Origin: Gemmatimonadota bacterium
GTDB taxonomy: Bacteria; Gemmatimonadota; Gemmatimonadetes; Gemmatimonadales; GWC2-71-9
Reading direction: 5' to 3'
Assembly (NCBI GenBank): GCA_022562295.1
Contig: JADFPO010000019.1
Coordinates: 1 to 43,088 of the forward strand
DNA length: 43,088 nucleotides
Shown piece after piece: positions 15,451 to 22,911 of the stretch. The translations under genes were made by a program, and so were the position numbers. Positions within the stretch are counted from its first letter, which is position 1; each line of letters starts with the position of its first letter. Below the pieces are notes generated by a model. It did not search any database. It was not told the origin of the DNA and was given only the letters and a program-made list of their open reading frames with translations.

Positions 15451-16665
15451 ATGAACGTCCAGATTGCGATTGCCCTCGGACTGGTTGCCGGCCTCGTGTT
15501 TGGGCTGCTTGCCGCACTAACCGGCTCGCAGACGTTGCTGGCCCTGGCCGAGGGAATCGCACCCCTCGGCACTGCATTCGTGAACTTGTTCCGCATGGTT
15601 GTGATTCCCCTGGTCGCCGCGACCGTCTTCACAGGTGTCGCCACGCTGGGCAATCCCAAGAAGCTCGGAAAAATGGGGGGCTCGACCCTTTTGGTGTTTT
15701 GGTCCACGACGCTCGTGGCCATCGTCATCGGCATCGTCACGATGAAGCTGGCTCTGGCGATCGCCCCGGTCACCGCACAGTTCCCAGCCGGGGAAGACGT
15801 CGCACGAGAACTCCCAGGCGCCGTCGATTTCCTGCTCGGCCTCATCCCCGCCAATCCGTTCGAGGCCGCGGCGAGCGGGGCACTCCTGCCGCTTGTGGTA
15901 TTCGTCGTACTGTTCGGAGCAGCGGCGGGAGCGCTGCCTGACGAGCAAAGGGCACCGCTCCTGGCGTTGGCCGAGGCCATTACAGCCGCGCTCATCAGGC
16001 TCGTGCACTGGATTTTGTGGACCGCCCCGGTGGGGGTGTTCGCGCTCGCGGCACCGATGGTCGCAAGCTCGGGTTGGGCCATGCTGCAGAGCCTCTCCGT
16101 GTTCATCTTGGCGGTGGCGGTCGGGCTCACGGTCTTCGTTGCTGCGGTGTACATGCCGTTGGTCGTCGTGTTGGGTGGAATCAACAGCGGGCGATTCATC
16201 CGTGCGTTGTTCGGACCGGTTGCGATAGGAGCCGGTGCGACGAGCTCGGCCGCGGCTCTGCCTGCGATGTTGGACAACGCACAGCAAGAGCTGGGCGTTT
16301 CCCAAGCCGTCGCCGGTCTCGTCCTGTCGCTCGGAGCCGCGATCAACCGGGCCGGCAGCGCTTTGTTTCAGAGCACCGCCATCATCTTTCTCGCGGCCAT
16401 GTATGACGTGCAGATTCCCCTCGCCAGTATCGCCGGCGTCGTGATCGCGACGTTTCTCGTCTCACTCACGGTAGCAGGAGTTCCCAGTGCGAGCCTCGTA
16501 ACGCTCGCGCCCGCGATGGACGCCGCAGGCGTACCGCTCGCAGGTATCGGAGTGTTGTTCGGCGTCGATCGTATTCCCGACATGCTCCGCACCGCCGTCA
16601 ACATCACCGGGCACATGATGACGACGGTAGTGATCGAGCCGCTCGCCCGGGGATCGAGGCAGTAG
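15451..16665 (+). CDS. Dicarboxylate/amino acid:cation symporter (DAACS family)
   Basis: Inner-membrane secondary transporter for glutamate, aspartate or C4-dicarboxylates with Na+ or H+. The 404 residues have about eight hydrophobic spans plus the two re-entrant loops of the family. Seen are NLFRMVVIPLVAATVFTGV near the N-terminus, the serine-rich hairpin TSSAAALPAML, LGAAINRAGSALFQ and the GVPSASLVTLAPAMDAAGVPL segment, with DR in the last helix region (FGVDRIPDMLRTAVNITGH). This closely matches GltP/DctA. It starts one base after the RsbRD_N-like stop. Directly behind its stop, in the same frame, lies an S9-peptidase remnant. Confidence 0.93.
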   Translation: MNVQIAIALGLVAGLVFGLLAALTGSQTLLALAEGIAPLGTAFVNLFRMVVIPLVAATVFTGVATLGNPKKLGKMGGSTLLVFWSTTLVAIVIGIVTMKLALAIAPVTAQFPAGEDVARELPGAVDFLLGLIPANPFEAAASGALLPLVVFVVLFGAAAGALPDEQRAPLLALAEAITAALIRLVHWILWTAPVGVFALAAPMVASSGWAMLQSLSVFILAVAVGLTVFVAAVYMPLVVVLGGINSGRFIRALFGPVAIGAGATSSAAALPAMLDNAQQELGVSQAVAGLVLSLGAAINRAGSALFQSTAIIFLAAMYDVQIPLASIAGVVIATFLVSLTVAGVPSASLVTLAPAMDAAGVPLAGIGVLFGVDRIPDMLRTAVNITGHMMTTVVIEPLARGSRQ

Positions 16666-16869
16666 TCCCTCGTCGAAGGAAAACTTGCGCCACCACCCGT
16701 TTTCTCGCCGGCGGAGACTCCAGCCGACGCCATGCGGCAGAGCGGCATCGACTATGAACACTTGTTGTTTCAAGCTGAAGGACACGGATTTGCCAAGCCG
16801 GAGAATAACCTCAAGTTTCACGCCGCCGCCGAAGCGTTCTTGGCAAAATATTTGGATGGAAGACACTAG
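16666..16869 (+). pseudogene. C-terminal remnant of an S9-family peptidase
   Basis: The open frame after the symporter stop has no start for the first 66 nt. From 16732 it encodes about 45 residues that match the end of S9 prolyl-oligopeptidase-type enzymes: SGIDYEHLLFQAEGHGF, with the catalytic His in EGHGF, then AKPENNLKFHAAAEAFLAKYL and a stop. The rest of the enzyme (more than 550 residues) is absent. The upstream part of the frame does not resemble a peptidase. It is best read as the scar of a deletion that removed an S9 gene once located here. Confidence 0.7.
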
Positions 16870-16897
16870 ACATAGCAGCGCACAAAGACGCTGAGGC

Positions 16898-17422
16898 ATG
16901 TCGCGACTCATTCAGTACACCTACTCGCGTCCCGGGAAAGGCTCGGAACGGTACGAGCATTGGCTCGTGGCCGACAAGCCCGACGTGAAGATCTTGTTGA
17001 TGGCTGATTACCGTGGAAAACCTCTGATGATCGATGGGAAAGTCGCTGTTGAACCGGGCTCTGCCCTATTATGGTTCGTGTTCCCGGGCGCATGGCATGA
17101 CATCGGCCGCTTTCACCTCGCCGATGACACGCTCACCGGTTGGTACACGAACTTCTGCACGCCGGTGGAGATGCGTGGCGACTCGTGGGCGAGCACCGAT
17201 TTGTTTTTGGACCACTGGATGACTCCCGACGGTTCTCAATCGTGGTTGGATGAAGATGAACTCGCAGACGCAATCGGTGCGGGTCTGGTGAGCCAAGAGA
17301 CCCAGACCAAAGTGGAAGAGGAGCGAAGATCCATCCAAGCCTGCCTCGATACGGCGGGGTGGCCCCCACAAGTCGCCCTCGACATGGATCTCCACCATGC
17401 GCGGGGGTTAATGGGTAAATGA
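16898..17422 (+). CDS. DUF402 family protein (nucleoside-phosphate phosphatase-like)
   Basis: A 174-residue protein of the DUF402/FomD-like family, some members of which hydrolyse nucleoside di- or triphosphates or CMP-linked intermediates. The family pattern is clear: LLWFVFPGAWHDIGRFHLAD, GWYTNFCTPVEM, STDLFLDHWMTPDG and WLDEDELADAIGAGLV, which together supply the conserved acidic metal-binding residues. It begins 28 nt after the S9 remnant. Its stop overlaps the first possible ATG of the next hydrolase ORF (ATGA), suggesting co-transcription. Confidence 0.85.
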   Translation: MSRLIQYTYSRPGKGSERYEHWLVADKPDVKILLMADYRGKPLMIDGKVAVEPGSALLWFVFPGAWHDIGRFHLADDTLTGWYTNFCTPVEMRGDSWASTDLFLDHWMTPDGSQSWLDEDELADAIGAGLVSQETQTKVEEERRSIQACLDTAGWPPQVALDMDLHHARGLMGK

Positions 17423-17490
17423 GTCACGCATCGAGCAGACGGATCCCCGTCGGCAACCCAACCCGCGGTAAGGAGCGTAAGGAAAGCGGA

Positions 17491-18357
17491 ATGCGGAAGC
17501 ACGAACATCTCATCTACGCCGGCATCCTTTTCTTGGCCGTCGCAGCCGCGAGCCTTCCCCGGGTGGCCGTCGCGCAGGCGGGAGGAGAGCGAACGCTTTG
17601 GGTGAATGGACCCGTGGGCCGACTGCGCGTCAGCGACGGCGGCGATGGCGGCGTTCCAGTCGTATTCGTGCACTCATTGGCGGGAAACCGATCCCAGTGG
17701 AGCGATCAGTTGTCGCACGTGCGGCGTACGCGGCGAGCGGTGGCGTTCGATCTCCGAGGGCATGGCGAGTCGGACAGTCCGGCCGGCGCAGACTACTCTC
17801 TGGAGGGCGCGGCCGGAGACATTCAGGCCGTGGTCGATGGGTTGGGGTTGGAAGAGTTCGTATTGGTCGGCCACAGCTTCGGAGGCGGCGCCGTCGCCGT
17901 GTACGCCGGAATGCACCCGCAAAAGGTACGTGCCTTGCTCTTCGTCGATCCGATCGGCGACCAGCGCTCGGTCCGTATGCAGATCGACATGCTCGTTCAG
18001 TTTCTGGAGTCGCCATCCTTCCATGTGACCGCCGGTGCCTACTACGAGGGCATCCTCACGAATGCTGCCCCATCGGTCCGCGAGTCCGTGTTGAGCGCGC
18101 TCGGCCAAACTTCTCAGGAGGCGATCGTCGGCGCGTTCAAAAGCATCGCGGCGTTCGACCCCGTTGCGAAGCTCGAGCCTTTCTCGGGTCCCATGCTCAC
18201 GGTGATTTCTGATCTCAACAACTTCCCAACCAGCCTGCACAACGTCATCCCCAATCTGCCCAGTCAGCTGATCTCGGGAACGAGCCATTGGCTGCATATG
18301 GACAAACCCGATGAGTTCAACAGCGAACTCGACCGATTCCTGGCGAGTGTAAGGTAG
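17491..18357 (+). CDS. Exported alpha/beta hydrolase
   Basis: Secreted or periplasmic serine hydrolase. After a Sec signal peptide (hydrophobic core GILFLAVAAASL, probable cleavage after VAVA) comes an alpha/beta-hydrolase fold. It has VVFVHSLAGN at the oxyanion strand, AFDLRGHGESD, the nucleophile elbow GHSFGG and a C-terminal GTSHWLHMDKPDEF carrying the catalytic His. The ORF track opens at 17419, where an ATGA overlap with DUF402 exists, but ATG 17491 is preceded by AAGGAAAGCGGA and puts the signal peptide at the true N-terminus, so I prefer it. The substrate is unknown. Confidence 0.85.
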   Translation: MRKHEHLIYAGILFLAVAAASLPRVAVAQAGGERTLWVNGPVGRLRVSDGGDGGVPVVFVHSLAGNRSQWSDQLSHVRRTRRAVAFDLRGHGESDSPAGADYSLEGAAGDIQAVVDGLGLEEFVLVGHSFGGGAVAVYAGMHPQKVRALLFVDPIGDQRSVRMQIDMLVQFLESPSFHVTAGAYYEGILTNAAPSVRESVLSALGQTSQEAIVGAFKSIAAFDPVAKLEPFSGPMLTVISDLNNFPTSLHNVIPNLPSQLISGTSHWLHMDKPDEFNSELDRFLASVR

Positions 18358-18388
18358 GTGTTCTAGGCGGTCGCCGATTGACGAGTTT

Positions 18389-18408
18389 TGACACAGCCTT
18401 AGGTGTCA
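18389..18408. repeat. Small inverted repeat between convergent genes
   Basis: TGACAC and GTGTCA are separated by 8 nt in the gap between the exported hydrolase and the M29-like gene, which converge. A bidirectional terminator is possible, but no clear U-run follows on either strand, so the role is uncertain. Confidence 0.3.
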
Positions 18409-18456
18409 GTGATTCCCTGAGCCAGTCGCCTCGAAGACGCTCCGTTCGACCGGGCC

Positions 18457-19605
18457 TCACCTACTCAAGAGCTGCCCGTCCTCCACCCACGTGTTACCGC
18501 CGACCGTCACGGTTGCGTCGGTGAAGAAATTCCATCGCACGTAGCCCCCGCTCACCGTTCCCCCCAATTCAGAGTTGTCTCCCAACGACAACCGCACGAC
18601 ACCCGCTCCATACCCGTAGTACGGAATCCACGCATCGGCGTCCGGAATGGCGAGCAACGGATTGAATCCCAATGCGAACTCTCTGAACGAGCGGCCGGCC
18701 GTTCCCGCACCATCCAACTCCGCCTCTACGGCCGCGAGCCCACGATTCGCCTCGACGCGGACGACCTTGCCCCGTTTGAAGTACATCTTCAGTCCCTCGA
18801 CCGTCTCTCCGTTCCAAACCGATGGGGGGAACGCAATCGTCCCTTCCACCGTGTCCTCCAGGGGCGCCACCCTGATCGCTCCGGCGGGAAGTTCTATTTC
18901 GCGGTCGATGAGGTTGCGGGCCTGCGTCGCCCGTTGAGCCGACGCGTCGCCGTCCTGCTTCGTCACCGGACGATCGCCGATCCGAAACCGGATGTCGGTC
19001 CCGCGTGGGGTGGTTACGTGAATCTCTTCGCCGCGTGCGGAGCTTTCGAAGAATTCCTGCGACGCCGACAGCGCCGCGTAGTCCGTCTCCAACAGGGCGG
19101 TCTGGTACGCCGCGCTTACCACGTCAGTCACGGCAATGGCGTTGCCATTGAGATCGTAGGCGCCACTCCAATGGAAGTGGATCGTTCTGCCGTGACCTTC
19201 GCCCAATAGGTCCTGCATGGCGGCGTAAGCGGGGTCAGACAGCGCGGCTCCCGGAAGCATCACGGCGATATCGACATCGCGAAACAGCTCCTTTAAGGCG
19301 GCGCGGTCGCCGGTCTCGGCCAGCGTGAGAAAAGGACTCACAGAACCGGCAAAGCGTTCGGAGGAAACACTCAAGGCACCCAAGTCAACGGCACCCGCTG
19401 CCTGGACCGCGGCTCGCAGGGACGGCACGAGGTCATCGAACTGGCCGGCTCGTCCGAGCAATAGAACCCTCTCTCCGCTTTGTAAGCTCATCCGCTGCGT
19501 AATCGTCTCAGCCACGGCTTCCCAATCGATCACGCCCTTTGGGGGCTCAGCACACGAAACGAACGTCATTACCGCTAGCAACGGCGTCAGTGCCAAATAT
19601 CTCAC
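18457..19605 (-). CDS. M29 aminopeptidase-like lipoprotein with degenerate metal site
   Basis: A 382-residue lipoprotein (signal peptide ending in FVSC) whose body follows the aminopeptidase T/M29 layout: a Rossmann-like N-terminal domain, then IELPAGAIRVAPLEDTVEGT, REFALGFNP, GVVRLSLGDNSELGG and GYVRWNFFTD. In active M29 enzymes these segments carry two Glu, two His and one Asp ligand (E..AP, GEFGIG.N, H.A.G, HWD). Here the first Glu is Ala (about residue 240), both His positions are Arg (about 337 and 357) and the Asp is Asn; only the second Glu remains. It therefore looks like a secreted non-catalytic homologue. The alignment is by eye, so the substitutions need checking. Confidence 0.7.
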   Translation of the reverse strand: MRYLALTPLLAVMTFVSCAEPPKGVIDWEAVAETITQRMSLQSGERVLLLGRAGQFDDLVPSLRAAVQAAGAVDLGALSVSSERFAGSVSPFLTLAETGDRAALKELFRDVDIAVMLPGAALSDPAYAAMQDLLGEGHGRTIHFHWSGAYDLNGNAIAVTDVVSAAYQTALLETDYAALSASQEFFESSARGEEIHVTTPRGTDIRFRIGDRPVTKQDGDASAQRATQARNLIDREIELPAGAIRVAPLEDTVEGTIAFPPSVWNGETVEGLKMYFKRGKVVRVEANRGLAAVEAELDGAGTAGRSFREFALGFNPLLAIPDADAWIPYYGYGAGVVRLSLGDNSELGGTVSGGYVRWNFFTDATVTVGGNTWVEDGQLLSR

Positions 19606-19661
19606 AATGATCCTCCAGATTCAGACTCCCCTACGGCTTCCTAACATGGACGGACACCCCC

Positions 19662-19687
19662 CTCACCGCAAGAAATTGCGCGGTGAG
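19662..19687. promoter_or_regulatory. Hairpin/inverted repeat upstream of the methyltransferase-helicase pair
   Basis: CTCACCGCAA and TTGCGCGGTGAG face each other around a GAAA loop, with perfect pairing except for a 2-nt bulge. It lies in the divergent gap between the M29-like gene and the methyltransferase. It could be an operator or an RNA hairpin in the methyltransferase leader; nothing in the sequence decides which. Confidence 0.4.
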
Positions 19688-19827
19688 AACGGCAACGGTG
19701 ACCCTACTCGCTCGTGCGCCCTGCGTCGGTGCTTGTTCTGCGCAATTTTGCTACGCAACGCAACAATTTGGCGCAGTACCCCGCCTACAAACCGCATACC
19801 ATGGCCGAGACTCAGCGGGGTCCGACC

Positions 19828-22800
19828 ATGCTCAAGAGTGTACTCAACAACATCCGCTGCGCACGCGATGTGTCACAACTATTCGTGGAGCTGGGATACA
19901 CCGCAGCGGAGAGCCCCTACGACGACGAGGCTACCGTCGTGGCGCGATGGAAGGGATTCCAGGTAATAGCCGTCGATGCAAGCGCACCGCGCGAACGCGC
20001 CCGTGCGCTCGCCCGGTCACTAGCCGGTTGCTCCGCCCGGGCACTCGCGGTCGCGGTGGGAGCGCCAAACGAAATCGCGCTGACCGCACCGCGCCTCGGT
20101 GCCCCGGGCGTCAACCGGCTGTTGGTCGTACCGCTCGACAATCCATCGTCCGCCACGCTTCAGCACCTGGAGCGGTTCCGTCCGAGACCGTCTTCCAACG
20201 GTCTGGCCCATGCCCTTCGTGTCGAAGAGCTGCTGGCAACCGAAATTGCTGGTGAGCGTTTCTACGCAGCGTTTCGCGTCGTGCTCGAGCGCATGGCAGC
20301 GAGCCTCGGCAACGACGGCACGGCGAGCGATCGCCGAATGGCCGCCCTCCTGCCCCTTACGCGATTGCTGTTTCTCTACTTTGTGCAAGCCAAGGGATGG
20401 CTGGATCACAATCCCGACTATCTGCCCATGCTGCTCGACGACGCACTAGCGACCCGACGTCATTTCCATCGATCCTTTCTGAATCCTCTGTTCTTCGAGA
20501 TGTTGAACCGCCCGCCGGCGCTGCGCCGGCAGGTGGATCACCTGGGACGAATTCCATATCTGAATGGGGGGCTGTTCCAACAGTACCCTGTGGAGCAGCG
20601 TCTGCGGGCCGTCTTTTCCAATGCCGTCTGGCGAGACGTGTTCACCCGCCTCTTCGAGCGATTCCGGTTTTGCGTGCGCGAGGCCGACGAGGTGGACGCG
20701 ATCGCGCCCGACATGTTGGGCCATGTGTTCGAGCGGGTCATGGAGCCGGGTACTCGTCTCGACACGGGCACCTTCTACACCCCCGAGACAGTGGTGCGCC
20801 AGATGGTTGACGCGGCGATCGAGACGTCCCTAGGCGACGGCGATCTGCTGACCCACGAGCAGGTCGCTCGGATTGTCCGGTGCGAGCAGATCGACGCTGC
20901 CCTGCGATCGCCTGTGCGGCGCAGGCTGCACCGTCTGAGGATTCTCGACCCAGCGGTAGGGTCCGGCGCATTCCTGCTCGGCGCGCTGGAGTGTCTCTGC
21001 ACGATGCATCTCGCGCTAGAGGGCAACAGTAATCCCAGACGCCGGCTGCAACTCCGACAGCGCATTCTGCGGGACAATCTCTTTGGAGTGGATCTCAATC
21101 CCGTCGCTGTGCGCCTGGCCGAGTTGAGGCTCTGGCTGGCCGTGATCGCCGACGATCCTACCACCGAAATCGATCGGATCGAACCGCTGCCGAACTTGGA
21201 CGGGGTCATCAGGCAAGGCGACTCGATATTGGACCCCATCGCATCAACCGCGGCACTGGGGGGAGACATCAGACCCGTTCCCGCCCCAAGCGCGCAGGGA
21301 CGGGCAGTTGCCAAAGCGCGCGCAGCTCTCTTCGCTGCCCGGGGCGCCGACCAACCACCGGCAATCGCCAGACTCCGCTCAGCGGAGCAGTCGCTGGCCG
21401 AGTTGCTATTGAACCGGTTGATGAAACAGGTCGAGGATGCACTACGGGATCTCGCAGGCTCCGCGCGCAGCCGTGATTTGTTTGGAAACCGAAGCGGCTT
21501 TTCCACCGCGCAGCGGCGCTTCTACGTGCGGCTCCGAGCGCACCGACGCGCACTGCGGAGTGCGCTGACCGCCACTAGAGATGGCGCCGTTCCCTTCTTT
21601 TCGTTCGAAGTGCACGCTCCGGAGACGATGCGCGCAGGTGGATTCTCGATCGTGATCGGCAATCCACCGTGGGTACGTGCCGAGCGGATACCGGTTGGAA
21701 TGCGCAACACGCTGAACACGCGATTCTCCCTTTGGCGCTGCGCCAAGGCTCGAGGGTTCTCTCATCTCCCCGATCTATCCATCGCGTTCCTGCAGCGGGC
21801 GCTCGAGCTCGCCGCTCCGGGGGGTACTGTCGCGCTGCTCATGCCTAGCAAAGTCGCCACTGCCGGATACGGGGAGGCGGTGCGCTCGCACCTCGTCCGT
21901 GAAACCACACTCAGTTACATCCACCGTGTGCCAGAGGCCGAAGCCGCGCGCTTCGGGGCAACAACCTATCCGCTCGCGGTCGTGTTGAGGAATCGCCCGC
22001 CGAGAGCTCGGCACTCCGTCCGACTCGGGTTCGGAGCCGCTACCACGCTGCGGCAATCCTCGTTGGCCCGGGCCGGCCCATGGATCCTCGTTCCCGACCC
22101 CCTGCGCTCCGCGATCGAAGAGTTTCGTGGCTGCGGCGTCCCGCTCGGCCAAATCGCGCCTCCTGCGTTGGGTTTGAAGACCGGCGCGGATCGAATCTTG
22201 GTGGGACAGGTGGTGCAGCGCCTCGGTCGTCTCAGCCGCGTACGGTTTTGCGACGAGGTCGTCGAGATTGAAGCGAGCCTGCTCCGGCCAATCGTTCGGG
22301 GTCGCGACGTCAGGCCGTTTACCGCCACGTCGGTCAAAATCGTTTTCTGGGGCTACGACGGTACGGGCCAGGTGCGGAAGTCCCTCCCGCCGCGCGCGGC
22401 GGCGTATGCCGCAACCCACAAGCGCCCCCTTACGAAGCGCGCGGACTATCATGCCGGGCCCCTCTGGACGCTGTTCCGCTTGCCGGCCGTCCTTGCGAAG
22501 CACCGGGTCGTATGGTCCGACATTTCGCGGCGGCCGACCGCCGTCGCGCTCGACCACACCGTACCGAACCCCTCACTGCCGCTCAACAGTTGCTACGTGA
22601 GCTCTGCGCCAAACCCGAACGCTGCACTAGTGATCTCCGCCGTAATGAATTCCAGCTTTGCTGGCGCGCTCATCGCGGCCACGGCCGACGAGGCTCGCGG
22701 CGGTTATCGCAGGGTCAACGCCAGGGTAGCAGCGGAGCTTCCAGTCCCAGGCGACACCCCCGGCTCGGACGCACTCGCACTCCTCAGTCGCCGGTACCAC

Positions 22801-22911
22801 AACAGCGGAGAGTTCAATCAAGACGACCTCGATGAGGCGGTCGCGGAAGCGCTCGGCTTGGGCCCAACGGCCGCCGACCGCCTGCGCCGTTATGCCCGGC
22901 TTCATTGCTGA
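19828..22911 (+). CDS. Eco57I-type N6-adenine DNA methyltransferase, putative defence protein
   Basis: Large DNA adenine methyltransferase (1027 residues from this start). It has an N-terminal alpha/beta region of about 160 residues without an obvious PD-(D/E)XK triad, then a helical part with GHVFERVMEPG and DTGTFYTPETVV. Motif I follows as LDPAVGSGAFLLGAL (about residue 372), LRDNLFGVDLNPVAVRLAELRLWL, and the catalytic motif IV NPPW (about residue 611). A C-terminal TaqI/Eco57I-like target-recognition region starts around GLKTGADRILVG and includes RPIVRGRDVRPF. The start is uncertain (GTG 19714, ATG 19801 or ATG 19828, all with weak Shine-Dalgarno). It overlaps the helicase gene by 20 nt, so they are coupled. 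Type IIG enzymes are similar but carry a nuclease, which I cannot see here. Confidence 0.85.
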   Translation: MLKSVLNNIRCARDVSQLFVELGYTAAESPYDDEATVVARWKGFQVIAVDASAPRERARALARSLAGCSARALAVAVGAPNEIALTAPRLGAPGVNRLLVVPLDNPSSATLQHLERFRPRPSSNGLAHALRVEELLATEIAGERFYAAFRVVLERMAASLGNDGTASDRRMAALLPLTRLLFLYFVQAKGWLDHNPDYLPMLLDDALATRRHFHRSFLNPLFFEMLNRPPALRRQVDHLGRIPYLNGGLFQQYPVEQRLRAVFSNAVWRDVFTRLFERFRFCVREADEVDAIAPDMLGHVFERVMEPGTRLDTGTFYTPETVVRQMVDAAIETSLGDGDLLTHEQVARIVRCEQIDAALRSPVRRRLHRLRILDPAVGSGAFLLGALECLCTMHLALEGNSNPRRRLQLRQRILRDNLFGVDLNPVAVRLAELRLWLAVIADDPTTEIDRIEPLPNLDGVIRQGDSILDPIASTAALGGDIRPVPAPSAQGRAVAKARAALFAARGADQPPAIARLRSAEQSLAELLLNRLMKQVEDALRDLAGSARSRDLFGNRSGFSTAQRRFYVRLRAHRRALRSALTATRDGAVPFFSFEVHAPETMRAGGFSIVIGNPPWVRAERIPVGMRNTLNTRFSLWRCAKARGFSHLPDLSIAFLQRALELAAPGGTVALLMPSKVATAGYGEAVRSHLVRETTLSYIHRVPEAEAARFGATTYPLAVVLRNRPPRARHSVRLGFGAATTLRQSSLARAGPWILVPDPLRSAIEEFRGCGVPLGQIAPPALGLKTGADRILVGQVVQRLGRLSRVRFCDEVVEIEASLLRPIVRGRDVRPFTATSVKIVFWGYDGTGQVRKSLPPRAAAYAATHKRPLTKRADYHAGPLWTLFRLPAVLAKHRVVWSDISRRPTAVALDHTVPNPSLPLNSCYVSSAPNPNAALVISAVMNSSFAGALIAATADEARGGYRRVNARVAAELPVPGDTPGSDALALLSRRYHNSGEFNQDDLDEAVAEALGLGPTAADRLRRYARLHC

